42,816 bases of DNA, from contig JAAYJD010000004.1 in the NCBI GenBank assembly GCA_012523135.1, forward strand, positions 1 to 42,816, read 5' to 3'. Positions 1 through 8,440 of the stretch are shown piece after piece. The position numbers were made by a program, and so were the translations under genes. The stretch is from Clostridiaceae bacterium (GTDB taxonomy: Bacteria > Bacillota > Clostridia > Saccharofermentanales > UBA5734). A model generated the notes under the pieces. That model was not told the origin of the DNA, searched no databases, and worked only from the letters and a program-made list of their open reading frames with translations. How positions within the stretch are numbered: the stretch's first letter is position 1; each line of letters begins with the position of its first letter.

Positions 1-30
1 GGTAAATTATCGTGAAAAGGAGTGGTTCAC

Positions 31-1257
31 ATGGCTGAAAATGTCTTTGATACGTTGATGAACCGGGGCTACATTGCCCAGGTGACGCATGAAGAGGATG
101 TGCGTCGATACTTGTCCCAGCCAGGTGCCATCTTCTATATCGGCTTCGATCCGACCGCAGACAGCCTGCATGTCGGCCATTTCATCCAGATGATGGTCAT
201 GGCCCATTTGCAGCGTGCCGGCCATCGCCCGATCGTCCTGCTTGGCGGCGGAACCGGCATGGTCGGCGACCCGTCCGGGCGTTCTGACTTGCGCCAGGTG
301 CTTGATGAGGACACGATCAAAGCCAATGTCACCCGTTTCCGCGAACAGATGAAGATCCTGATCGAATTCGGCGACAGCAAGGCCCTGATGGTCGATAACG
401 CCGACTGGCTCTGTCAGTTGAACTACATCACGTTTCTGCGCGACATCGGCTCCCAGTTCTCGGTCAACCGCATGCTGGCTGCCGAATGCTTCAAGCAGCG
501 CCTGGAAAAAGGCCTGTCTTTTCTCGAATTCAACTACATGCTGATGCAATCTTATGATTTCCTCGTGCTCTACCAGCGCTATGGCTGCCGTCTGCAACTG
601 GGCGGCGACGACCAGTGGTCCAATATCCTGGCCGGCGTCGACCTGGTCCGGCGTAAGGAGCAGGCCGAAGCCTATGGCATGACATTCCAGCTGCTCACAA
701 CCAAGGCCGGGGTCAAGATGGGCAAGACGGCCGGCGGCGCGCTTTGGCTGGACCGGGAGAAAACCCCGCCCTTCGACTTCTACCAGTATTGGCGCAACAT
801 CGATGACGCGGATGTCATCAACTGCCTGAAACTGCTGACCTTCGTCAGCCTGGATGAAATCCGGGCCATGGCCGCCTTGAAAGATGAGGCGATCAACGAT
901 GTCAAGAAGCGCCTGGCCTGGGAAGTGACCGCCATTGTACACGGGAAAGAAGCCGCCGACCAGGCCGCGGAGCAGGCCGCCGCCCTTTTCAGCGGCGATG
1001 GCCGGTCCGACACCATGCCGACGTCCCGGCTGGAGGCCGCCGACCTGGCCGCCAAACCGCTGCTGGATCTGCTTTTAGAAGCCGGTTTCATCCCATCCAA
1101 GGGCGAAGGCAGGCGCTTGATGCAACAAAACGGTCTCTATCTGAACGGGCAGCCGCTCAATGATGTCACCTATTGCCTGACCGGCGACGACTTCTCGTCG
1201 GGCGAAGCGGTTGTGCGCAAAGGCAAGAAAGCCTTCTACCGTTTCATGATCGGCTGA
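31..1257 (+). CDS. tyrS: tyrosyl-tRNA synthetase
   Basis: Charges tRNA-Tyr with tyrosine in the cytoplasm. The 408-residue product has the class I signatures: HVGH (the HIGH motif) at about residues 47-50, the tyrosine/ATP pocket GGDDQW at 191-196, and KMGKT (the KMSKS loop) at 229-233. The last ~70 residues look like the S4 RNA-binding domain usual in bacterial TyrS, and the length is normal. I chose the ATG at 31 because AAAAGGAG lies 9 bases upstream; an in-frame GTG at 22 overlaps that site and is unlikely. The gene may have more leader before the window, so a T-box cannot be judged. It converges on rpsT, sharing a terminator. The stop codon lies inside a 15-bp tandem duplication. Confidence 0.97.
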   Translation: MAENVFDTLMNRGYIAQVTHEEDVRRYLSQPGAIFYIGFDPTADSLHVGHFIQMMVMAHLQRAGHRPIVLLGGGTGMVGDPSGRSDLRQVLDEDTIKANVTRFREQMKILIEFGDSKALMVDNADWLCQLNYITFLRDIGSQFSVNRMLAAECFKQRLEKGLSFLEFNYMLMQSYDFLVLYQRYGCRLQLGGDDQWSNILAGVDLVRRKEQAEAYGMTFQLLTTKAGVKMGKTAGGALWLDREKTPPFDFYQYWRNIDDADVINCLKLLTFVSLDEIRAMAALKDEAINDVKKRLAWEVTAIVHGKEAADQAAEQAAALFSGDGRSDTMPTSRLEAADLAAKPLLDLLLEAGFIPSKGEGRRLMQQNGLYLNGQPLNDVTYCLTGDDFSSGEAVVRKGKKAFYRFMIG

Positions 1258-1281
1258 TTGGAACCAGGCTGATTGGAACCA
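1252..1281. repeat. 15-bp perfect tandem duplication over the tyrS stop
   Basis: GGCTGATTGGAACCA occurs twice back to back (1252-1266 and 1267-1281). The first copy carries the last bases of the tyrS reading frame and its TGA stop; the second lies just before the terminator. A recent slip duplication is the simplest reading. Confidence 0.85.
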
Positions 1282-1292
1282 GATTGAAAAAA

Positions 1293-1320
1293 GGAGCGTC
1301 CGGGTGGGCGCTCCTTTTAT
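1293..1320. terminator. bidirectional terminator between tyrS and rpsT
   Basis: A 9-bp stem (GGAGCGTCC / GGGCGCTCC, one G-T pair) with a 4-base loop. It is followed by TTTTAT on the plus strand and by TTTTTT on the minus strand (AAAAAA just before the stem). It therefore serves both convergent genes. Confidence 0.9.
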
Positions 1321-1343
1321 ATATCACGATAGGGCTTGTCCGC

Positions 1344-1610
1344 TCAGGATTTCTGGCTGGACGCCAAAGCCTTGGCCAGCTTCGATTTCTTGCGGGCAGC
1401 GGTATTCTTGTGCAGAAAACCTTTGGCTGCTGCCTTGTCCAGAACCGTCTGGGCCTGACGGGAGAGATCCCCGGCGTTCTCCGCAGAATCCGCCACGGCA
1501 GAACCTGTTTTTTTCAGCAGGGTACGGATTTTACTTTTCTGCATCTTGTTGGCAGCGGTTTTCTTCGCAATGATCTTCGTGCGTTTGATGGCAGACTTGA
1601 TATTCGGCAT
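1344..1610 (-). CDS. rpsT: 30S ribosomal protein bS20
   Basis: Small, very basic ribosomal protein that binds 16S rRNA in the body of the 30S subunit. The 88 residues match bS20 in length and pattern: start MPNIKSAIKR, then Lys/Ala-rich helices, with the HKNTAARKKSKL stretch near the C-terminus. GGGAGGTG lies 8 bases before the ATG. It is a single-gene unit with its own promoter (1662-1690) and a terminator shared with tyrS. It is divergent from the RNase J gene. Confidence 0.97.
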   Translation of the reverse strand: MPNIKSAIKRTKIIAKKTAANKMQKSKIRTLLKKTGSAVADSAENAGDLSRQAQTVLDKAAAKGFLHKNTAARKKSKLAKALASSQKS

Positions 1611-1661
1611 GTTCGTTCACCTCCCTGCTTGACGTTACGGTCAGAATTTTGGCACGCGAGT

Positions 1662-1690
1662 ATTCTAACATGTAAAATACCCTGATGCAA
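1662..1690 (-). promoter_or_regulatory. putative sigma-A promoter of rpsT
   Basis: On the minus strand TTGCAT is followed after 17 bases by TAGAAT, with TG one base ahead of the -10 (extended -10). It lies about 50 bp upstream of the rpsT ATG. The 1611-1844 gap holds only this and the RNase J promoter region. Confidence 0.6.
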
Positions 1691-1794
1691 GAGCATCTGA
1701 CGCTTTGCTGCCGCCCGGATTCAGTTGCTGCGGTGCAAAAACGGACGATTTGGCCTGCAAAAACGCCGTCATACTGTTCAGCAGGAGCTGCTCG

Positions 1795-1803
1795 TGTTAT
1801 GAT
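1795..1803 (+). promoter_or_regulatory. putative extended -10 of the RNase J gene
   Basis: TGTTATGAT fits an extended -10 (TGN plus TATGAT). No convincing -35 box lies 16-18 bases upstream. It sits about 42 bp before the ATG of the RNase J gene. Confidence 0.45.
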
Positions 1804-1844
1804 AGGGGGAAGAATGAAACCAAATTCTGGAGGTAAACCCACAT

Positions 1845-3779
1845 ATGCCCTTACAACCGAACCGACGCCGCTCGCGGTTAGCGCCCCGGCGCAAGGATAA
1901 CCCGGCTGCCGAGCAGCCGGAGCCATCTGCCCAGCCCAAAGCCACTCCGAGAAATGCCGCTGCCAAGCCGGCGAAAAATGTTGCTGCCAAACCGGTGAAA
2001 AAAGCCGTTGCCGCGCCGCCCGCAGCCCGCCCGGCCCAGGCCGCGCCGCCGCGGCGAAAAACACGCAGCAACAAGAGCACGGCACCCAGCCGCGCGGCTA
2101 AACCTGCCGCCGTTTCGAACACGCCACTGCTAAAAGTCATCCCCCTCGGCGGCATGCGCGAAATCGGCAAAAACCTGACCGTCTACGAATACGGCGATGA
2201 AATGATTATCGTCGACTGCGGCATCGCCTTCCCTGAAGACGACATGCCGGGCATCGATGTTGTCATCCCCGATTTTACTTATGTGATCCAAAACAAGCAC
2301 AAGCTCAAAGGCATCTTTCTGACCCATGGCCACGAGGACCACATCGGCGCCCTGCCCTGGCTGTGCCGGGACATCTATGTTCCGATTTACGGCAACCAGC
2401 TGACCATCGAACTGGTCCGGCTCAAGCTGGAAGATCGGGGAACCGGCGTTTCCCGGGTCAACCTCAAGGCCGTCAAGGATGGCGACAAGATCGAGGCGGG
2501 CGCTTTTTCCGTCGAATTCATTCATGTCAACCACAGCATTGCCGATGCCAACGCGCTGGTCGTGCGCTGTCCGGCCGGCACCATCTACCATTCGGGTGAT
2601 TTCAAGATAGATTACACCCCGATCAACGGCGGCCCGATGGACCTGTCCCGGATCGCCGCCGTCGGCCAGGAAAATGTCCTGCTGCTGTTGTGCGAAAGCA
2701 CCAACGTGGAGCGCAAGGGCCACTCGTCTTCGGAAAGCAAGGTCGGCGAGACTTTTGCCGACTTGTTCGCCAAAGCCTCCGGCCGCATTTTCGTCACGAC
2801 CTTTTCCTCGAATGTGTTCCGCATCCAGCAGATCTTCACCGCCGCCGAGCAGCACGGCCGCAAAGTCGCCCTGATCGGGCGCAGCATGCTCAATTATTTC
2901 AACGCGGCGAATTCGCTCGGTTACATCAACATGAACCCGGATACGCTGATCGATGTCAACCAGATCGACCGCTACGCTGCGGACCAGCTGGTCCTGATCA
3001 CGACCGGAAGCCAGGGCGAACCGATGTCAGCCCTGACCCGGATGGCCTTTTCCGAGCACCGCCGCGTCGAGATTGTACCCGGCGACACGGTCATTTTGTC
3101 TTCCAGCGCCATCCCCGGCAATGAGAAATCCGTCTACCGGGTGATCAATGAGCTCTACAAGCGCGGAGCGGCGGTTATCTACGAATCCCTGTCCGAGATT
3201 CATGTCTCGGGACACGCCTACCAGGATGAGCTCAAGCTGCTCCATCAGCTGCTGAAGCCGCGCTATTTCATTCCGGGTCACGGCGAATACCGCCATCTCT
3301 ACCGTCACGCTGAACTGGCCCACCTGATGGGCATGCCCTGGGATGATATCTTCCTGCTCAACAACGGCGATATCTTTGAATGCCAGGACGGCAACGCCCG
3401 CATCAGCGGGTTTGTCCAGGCGGCCGGCGTCCTGATCGACGGGACAAGCATGGGCGAAGCGGACAACCTGGTCCTGCGCGAACGGCGCCTGCTGGCCGAC
3501 GACGGCGTCATGGCCATCTTCATCGCGATCAATCGCGCGGACGGTCAGCTGGTGTCCAGCCCGGATATCCAGGCCCGCGGCTTCATCTATGAAGTCGAGG
3601 CGGACCGGTTGATCAAGGAATGCCAGAAAAAAATTGAAGCGTTCGCGCGCCGCGGCCAAGGCAAGCAGTCCTTGTCGGAAATGGTCGAAAGCGGCGCCCT
3701 GAATGACCAGCTTCGCAATCTGTTCTTCGAACGCACCAAGCGGCGTCCGGTCATCCTGATCTCGCTGATCCAGGTCTGA
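1845..3779 (+). CDS. rnj: ribonuclease J with a long basic N-terminal tail
   Basis: Metallo-beta-lactamase/beta-CASP nuclease for RNA maturation and decay; family members have 5'-3' exo- and endonuclease activity. The catalytic HGHEDH motif is at residues 161-166, and the C-terminal region ends in a typical RPVILISLIQV. The family core begins only near residue 93. The first ~92 residues are a low-complexity Ala/Pro/Lys/Arg-rich tail, bringing the protein to 644 residues against about 555 for classic RNase J. The start is supported by GGAGGT 10 bases before the ATG, so the tail appears to be translated. The gene is alone, divergent from rpsT, and ends in a hairpin terminator. I cannot tell whether it is the J1 or J2 type; no second copy is in the window. 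Confidence 0.95.
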   Translation: MPLQPNRRRSRLAPRRKDNPAAEQPEPSAQPKATPRNAAAKPAKNVAAKPVKKAVAAPPAARPAQAAPPRRKTRSNKSTAPSRAAKPAAVSNTPLLKVIPLGGMREIGKNLTVYEYGDEMIIVDCGIAFPEDDMPGIDVVIPDFTYVIQNKHKLKGIFLTHGHEDHIGALPWLCRDIYVPIYGNQLTIELVRLKLEDRGTGVSRVNLKAVKDGDKIEAGAFSVEFIHVNHSIADANALVVRCPAGTIYHSGDFKIDYTPINGGPMDLSRIAAVGQENVLLLLCESTNVERKGHSSSESKVGETFADLFAKASGRIFVTTFSSNVFRIQQIFTAAEQHGRKVALIGRSMLNYFNAANSLGYINMNPDTLIDVNQIDRYAADQLVLITTGSQGEPMSALTRMAFSEHRRVEIVPGDTVILSSSAIPGNEKSVYRVINELYKRGAAVIYESLSEIHVSGHAYQDELKLLHQLLKPRYFIPGHGEYRHLYRHAELAHLMGMPWDDIFLLNNGDIFECQDGNARISGFVQAAGVLIDGTSMGEADNLVLRERRLLADDGVMAIFIAINRADGQLVSSPDIQARGFIYEVEADRLIKECQKKIEAFARRGQGKQSLSEMVESGALNDQLRNLFFERTKRRPVILISLIQV

Positions 3780-3810
3780 GCAGCAGCCGGACAACCAGAG
3801 AACGTGCCGG

Positions 3811-3841
3811 AAGCGGCTTGACTCTGGTCATGCCGCTTTTT
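3811..3841 (+). terminator. terminator after the RNase J gene
   Basis: AAGCGGC at 3811-3817 pairs with GCCGCTT at 3832-3838 across a 14-base loop and runs into a T5 tract (3837-3841). It lies ~30 bp past the RNase J stop. Confidence 0.75.
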
Positions 3842-3935
3842 CTGAGCGCGGAACACGTGCTCCGCCGCCTTGGATGGAAATCAGCCCGCAGGCACCCTCA
3901 TCGTTCGGGCAAGCCGCCAGTGCCTTGGCCAGACG

Positions 3936-3970
3936 CAAAAATGCGGCGCCCGCAAAACCGGACGCCGCAT
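3936..3970 (-). terminator. terminator after the corrinoid protein gene
   Basis: ATGCGGCG (3941-3948) pairs with CGCCGCAT (3963-3970) with a 14-base loop. On the minus strand it is followed by a run of five T (A run at 3936-3940). It ends the 6031-4018 operon and faces the RNase J terminator. Confidence 0.8.
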
Positions 3971-4017
3971 CCTGTCGGATCATGTTATGCGCCGTATCCG
4001 GCTTAAAGGCTTCGGGC

Positions 4018-4668
4018 TCAGGCAATTCCCCTGGCGATGAGGGCGGCGATGGCCTCTTCGGCAGCCGAGGCGGCATCCGGCGTGTAGATGTCGGCACCAA
4101 TCGTTTTGGCGAAGGTGTCGTTGACGGGCGCGCCGCCGACCATGATCACGACATGCTCACGAATGCCCGCGGCCGTAGCGGCTTCGATAACGGCTTTCAT
4201 TTCACCCATCGTGGTTGTGAGCAAGGCGGAGCAGGCGATGATCTGGGCATCGTTCTCCTTGGCCAGCTCGACAAAGCGCTCGGGCGCGACATCGGTTCCG
4301 GCGTCGATGATTTCCAGGCCCTGCCCTTCCATCATCATGGCGACCAGGTTCTTGCCGATGTCATGCAGGTCACCCTTGACCGTGCCGATGACGACCTTGC
4401 CCCTGGCCTTGATGCCGCCAGCGACCAGCAGCGGCTTGAGAAGCTCCGTGCCGGCTTTCATGGCACGCGCGGCGATCAGGACGTCAGGCACGTAAACCTC
4501 GTTGTTCTTGAACTTGATGCCAACCTCGTTCATACCGGACAGCAGGCCTTCGTTCAGGATCGTCTGTGGCTCCAGACCGAGGTCGATCGCCTCCTGGACC
4601 ATCGCCTTGACATCCTTCGCTTTGCCTTTTTGCAGGGCTTCTGACATCTTCACCAGCAGTTCCATCAT
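4018..4668 (-). CDS. corrinoid (B12-binding) methyltransferase carrier protein
   Basis: Small cobalamin-carrying protein of the MtaC/MtbC/MttC type, which shuttles a methyl group between a substrate methyltransferase and an acceptor such as tetrahydrofolate or a thiol. An N-terminal helical cap (about 1-88) precedes a B12-binding Rossmann domain. The DxHxxG motif is at 100-105 with His102 as the likely lower cobalt ligand, then the CSALLTTTM stretch (from residue 146) and GG at 178-179. The length of 216 residues is normal. Its AGGAGG overlaps the stop of the upstream regulator gene, so the two are co-transcribed. ATGs at 4668 and 4665 are both possible. No substrate methyltransferase (MtaB/MttB type) or reactivase is in the window, so the substrate is unknown. 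Confidence 0.9.
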   Translation of the reverse strand: MMELLVKMSEALQKGKAKDVKAMVQEAIDLGLEPQTILNEGLLSGMNEVGIKFKNNEVYVPDVLIAARAMKAGTELLKPLLVAGGIKARGKVVIGTVKGDLHDIGKNLVAMMMEGQGLEIIDAGTDVAPERFVELAKENDAQIIACSALLTTTMGEMKAVIEAATAAGIREHVVIMVGGAPVNDTFAKTIGADIYTPDAASAAEEAIAALIARGIA

Positions 4669-4678
4669 GATATCCTCC

Positions 4679-6031
4679 TCATGTTTTTGATTGCTCTTTA
4701 ATTCCAGGCTTGATCTTGCCTCTGGATTCGCGGTATCGTCCCGGCGTCACGCCCGTGACGCGCTTGAACACCTTGGAAAAATAGCTTTGGGTTTCGAATC
4801 CGACCATGCTGGAAATGTCGACCAGCGGGATCGTCTCGTTCAGCAGCAGCTTCATCGCCGCATCGACCCGGATGCCGTTGACATAGCTGTTGAAATTATC
4901 GCCGATTTCCTCTTTGAAAATGCGGCTGAAATAGGCCGAGCTGAGGAACACCTGCGACGCGGTTTCCTCCAGGGTGATCTTCTTCATGTAGTTCTTCTTG
5001 ACAAAGTCGATCGCTCGGAAAATCACATCGGCGTGTTTGACATTGGTCAGGTTGAAAACCTGGTCGGTAAAGCGTGTCAGGATGCCGGAAAGCCAGTAGG
5101 CGATCTCATCAATGTTGCGGAAGGTGTTGATCTTGTTGAGATAGGTGTAGTTAAGGCCGAAAATCTGTTCGACGTCCGCGCCGCCGCGGATCGCGGCCCG
5201 CGACAGCAAGACGACCAGTTCGATGACCCGGGCGCGCATGATCTCGATGCTGCCGCTGCTCGAAAAAAAGATGTGGCCGAGGATCTCGTTGAGGATTTCC
5301 TGCGATGCCGCCTTGTCGCCGACTTCGATCCGGTCCAGCAGCTGGCTTTCTTTTTCGATCGGGTAGGCAAGCTCTTCTTCATTCTTGTGCGTAAACCGCT
5401 TGATGAAGCTGATCTGCTCCCAAAGCTTGGCCTGCAGCTCCCCGGAGTTCTTGCGCGCGACGGTCTCGCTGAACGATTTGTCAGACAGGCCGCCGGCGAC
5501 CAGGTACAATGTTTCGCTCATGGCGTTGACGCGTTCTGTAGACACGACCGGCACGCGCGCGATCTCGTCATGCAGCAGGCTCATGTAGTCAGGATGGATG
5601 CCGTTGCGGGCCACCAGGTCCTCGATCAGGAACTCGTCCGGATCCACCATGTTGACCGGTCCGCAAAGCAATGCGCCCACGACCTGTCCCTCACGGTATA
5701 CCGGGGATACCCAGTGGGTGAGACCCAGCGGGCAGAAATAAATATAACGTCCGCCAAACCGTTCGGCCTGGTAACAGCCATAGAGGTGCGCGTTGTCACA
5801 AAATTGAGACGGACCGGCGTCATCCTGGGAACGGGCACCGGGCATAACACGGGCGGCCAGCGAGCAGATCCCGGTCTGTCCGGCGTCGGCAGCCACATGC
5901 AGCGTCCTGCCCATCGGATCGATCACACGGCAGGCAACCCCGCAGGCCTTGCTGAAATTATCAGCCGCCTGGCAAGCCGCCTGCATATCCCATGCGGCAA
6001 GATTGTCTTTGTCCCGGGTCGCTGTCACCAT
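4679..6031 (-). CDS. AraC-family regulator with PocR sensory domain
   Basis: Transcriptional regulator of 450 residues. The N-terminal ~15-180 region resembles the PocR ligand-binding domain: Cys-rich, with the stretch from CYQAERFGG to YFCPLGLTHW at about 86-107. A middle helical region follows, and an AraC-type double helix-turn-helix lies at about 345-440, ending in the conserved pattern SYFSKVFKRVTGVTPGRYR. PocR domains are known from the 1,2-propanediol/B12 regulator and from many regulators beside corrinoid methyltransferase genes. Here it sits directly upstream of a corrinoid protein gene in the same operon, so it probably controls that gene in response to a small organic ligand. Only a weak GCAGGTG precedes the ATG; a weak -10 (TATAGAAT) lies ~25 bp upstream. 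Confidence 0.88.
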   Translation of the reverse strand: MVTATRDKDNLAAWDMQAACQAADNFSKACGVACRVIDPMGRTLHVAADAGQTGICSLAARVMPGARSQDDAGPSQFCDNAHLYGCYQAERFGGRYIYFCPLGLTHWVSPVYREGQVVGALLCGPVNMVDPDEFLIEDLVARNGIHPDYMSLLHDEIARVPVVSTERVNAMSETLYLVAGGLSDKSFSETVARKNSGELQAKLWEQISFIKRFTHKNEEELAYPIEKESQLLDRIEVGDKAASQEILNEILGHIFFSSSGSIEIMRARVIELVVLLSRAAIRGGADVEQIFGLNYTYLNKINTFRNIDEIAYWLSGILTRFTDQVFNLTNVKHADVIFRAIDFVKKNYMKKITLEETASQVFLSSAYFSRIFKEEIGDNFNSYVNGIRVDAAMKLLLNETIPLVDISSMVGFETQSYFSKVFKRVTGVTPGRYRESRGKIKPGIKEQSKT

Positions 6032-6133
6032 CCATCACCTGCTTCCCTGCCATTCTATAACAGACAAGGAATCGCCACTGTCACTAATTTGCGCTGCTTG
6101 GTATTTTCTTGTCATGATCAGGCGGCCAGGCGT

Positions 6134-8440
6134 TCAATGGCCCCGTTTCACGTCGATCACATCGCGGACGGCCTTGATCCGGCCCAGCACCCGGTCATAC
6201 TGGCTCTGGCTGCTGACTTCGATGGTCATGATCAACGTTGCTGTCACATCTTTCATGGCGGTCATCTGGCCGGATATGATCGAGACTTTCTCATCGGCGA
6301 TGGCATTGGAGACATCGGCCAGCAGGTGGCGGCGGTCATGGGCCAGTATTTTGAGTTCAACCTGGTAGGACGCACCCTGACCTTCTTTGGACCAGCCCAC
6401 ATCGATCAGCCGGGACGCCTTTTCGGCGTTGTTGGCCGATCCGCCGGCCGACTGGAGCAGGTGACGGATATTCGGGCAGTCGGTGCGATGGACCGCAACG
6501 CCCTTTCCGCGGGTGACATAACCGATGATCGGGTCTCCCGGCACAGGGCTGCAGCAGCGCGACAAGCGCACCAGGCAGTTCTCGATGCCTTTGACGATGA
6601 TCCCGTGATCCGATACCTCGCGCGCCTTGCTTTTGGCCTTGCGTTGATCGGCGATGACCGTTTCCTCGGCCAGGGTCGCCGAAACGGGGCTGTAGACGAC
6701 CTGGCCGGCCGCCGTCACGCGGTAGCCCAGCCGTGTGCGGTCATCCTCCGGCAGGCCCTTGATGTATTCGTCACGCAAACGCGGAATGATCCGGCCGGCA
6801 GACAAGCCGCCGTAGCCGATGGCCGCGTACATATCTTCGAGCGTGTTCAGCGTGTAACGGCGCAGGATCGTCTCGACATGCTCGGATTTGAGCAGCTGGG
6901 CGACGCCGAAGCCGGTCTTCTTGATTTCCCGTTCGACGATCTCACGGCCGCGCTCGACGTTCTCCTCGCGCATTTCCTTTTTGAACCACTGGCTGATCTT
7001 GGTGCGCGCCGAAGCGCTTTTGACGATCTTCAGCCAGTCGCGGCTCGGCCCGTGCACTTTCTCGGAGGTCATGATCTCCACGATGTCGCCGTTCTTGAGC
7101 TCATAGGTCAGCGGGACCATGCGGCCGTTGACCTTGGCGCCGTACATCCGGTTGCCGATGCCGCTGTGGATGCTGTAGGCGAAATCGACCGGCACCGACC
7201 CGGCCGGCAAAGAACGGACATCGCCCTTGGGCGTGAAGACGAAGACCTCGTCGGCGACCAGGCCGCTTTTAAGCGACTCCATGAATTCGCCGGCATCGCG
7301 CATGTCCTTCTGCCAGTCAAGCAGCTGGCGCAGCCAGGTCAGCTTGCTGTCGTAGGGTTCGCCGCGTCTGCCCTGCGGCAGGCCCTCCTTGTAGCGCCAG
7401 TGCGCAGCGATGCCGTATTCGGCGGTCCGGTGCATCGCCTCGGTGCGGATCTGAACCTCAAACGGGATGCCGCGCGGCCCGATGACCGTCGTGTGCAGGG
7501 ACTGGTACATGTTGGGCTTGGGCATCGCGATGTAGTCCTTGAACCGGCCCGGCATCGGCTTATAGAGCTCGTGGACCAGGCCGAGGACCGCATAACAGTC
7601 GGAGACGGTTGCCACGATCACCCGGGTCGCGAACAAGTCGTAGATCTGGTCCAAACCTTTTTCCTGTTCCTTCATCTTGCGGTAGATGCTGTAAAAATGC
7701 TTGGGACGGCCTTCAATCTCGGCTTTGATGCCCATCTCGCGGATCTTGATCTGCATCTGGACCACGATTTCCTCAAGATACTTTTCGCGTTCGGATCGCT
7801 TCTGGGCGATGGCGCCGACCAGCTCGTAATAGGCATCCCGGTCGATGTAGCGCAGGCACAGGTCCTCCAGTTCCCACTTGATCTTGTAAATGCCGAGCCG
7901 GTGCGCCAGCGGGGCATAGATGTCCAGGGTCTCGCGCGCCTTGTCGGATTGTTTTTCCGGCGCCATGTGGCGCATCGTGCGCATGTTGTGCAGCCGGTCG
8001 GCCAGCTTGATCAGGACCACCCGGATGTCCCTGGCCATAGCCAGAAACATCTTGCGGAAGTTTTCCGCCTGAATCTCCTCTTTCGAGGAATAGGGGATCC
8101 GGCTCAGCTTGGTGACGCCATCGACCAGCTCAGCCACGTCATCGCCGAAGGCCTGGCGGATTTCGTCGACGGTTTTGCCGGTGTCCTCAACGGTGTCATG
8201 GAGCAGGGCGGCGGCCAGCGTGTCTTCATCCACCTCCAGATCGGTCAGGATGGCCGCCACAGCCAGCGGGTGGATGATATACGGTTCACCGGTCGCCCGC
8301 TGCTGGGCGCCGTGCGCGTCGATAGCATAGGCATAGGCCCGGGTGATCTTGTCGCCGGCCTGGCCGTCCGTATACTCGCGGTAACGTTTCAGGATCTGGT
8401 CCAGCATGTTTTCCCGCATGACCGCAGGCGACTGACTCAT
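6134..8440 (-). CDS. rel: bifunctional (p)ppGpp synthetase/hydrolase Rel
   Basis: Makes and degrades the alarmone (p)ppGpp in the stringent response. The 768 residues give all four domains in order. The HD hydrolase has His57, the H81-D82 pair and the IKLADRLHN motif (Asp147). The synthetase has GRFKDYIAMPKPN at 298-310 and EVQIRT at 328-333. A TGS domain follows at about 400-465, and an ACT domain occupies the last ~80 residues. The RFKD form and intact HD box suggest that both activities are present, as in Firmicute Rel. The ATG overlaps the recJ stop as ATGA, so the two are translationally coupled. The apt gene that often sits between recJ and rel in Firmicutes is absent. No clear terminator follows. 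Confidence 0.97.
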   Translation of the reverse strand: MSQSPAVMRENMLDQILKRYREYTDGQAGDKITRAYAYAIDAHGAQQRATGEPYIIHPLAVAAILTDLEVDEDTLAAALLHDTVEDTGKTVDEIRQAFGDDVAELVDGVTKLSRIPYSSKEEIQAENFRKMFLAMARDIRVVLIKLADRLHNMRTMRHMAPEKQSDKARETLDIYAPLAHRLGIYKIKWELEDLCLRYIDRDAYYELVGAIAQKRSEREKYLEEIVVQMQIKIREMGIKAEIEGRPKHFYSIYRKMKEQEKGLDQIYDLFATRVIVATVSDCYAVLGLVHELYKPMPGRFKDYIAMPKPNMYQSLHTTVIGPRGIPFEVQIRTEAMHRTAEYGIAAHWRYKEGLPQGRRGEPYDSKLTWLRQLLDWQKDMRDAGEFMESLKSGLVADEVFVFTPKGDVRSLPAGSVPVDFAYSIHSGIGNRMYGAKVNGRMVPLTYELKNGDIVEIMTSEKVHGPSRDWLKIVKSASARTKISQWFKKEMREENVERGREIVEREIKKTGFGVAQLLKSEHVETILRRYTLNTLEDMYAAIGYGGLSAGRIIPRLRDEYIKGLPEDDRTRLGYRVTAAGQVVYSPVSATLAEETVIADQRKAKSKAREVSDHGIIVKGIENCLVRLSRCCSPVPGDPIIGYVTRGKGVAVHRTDCPNIRHLLQSAGGSANNAEKASRLIDVGWSKEGQGASYQVELKILAHDRRHLLADVSNAIADEKVSIISGQMTAMKDVTATLIMTIEVSSQSQYDRVLGRIKAVRDVIDVKRGH

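Noticed and set aside
1173-1685. Plus-strand open frame over the end of tyrS and rpsT
   Set aside because: It is antisense to rpsT, crosses the terminator and has no ribosome-binding site.
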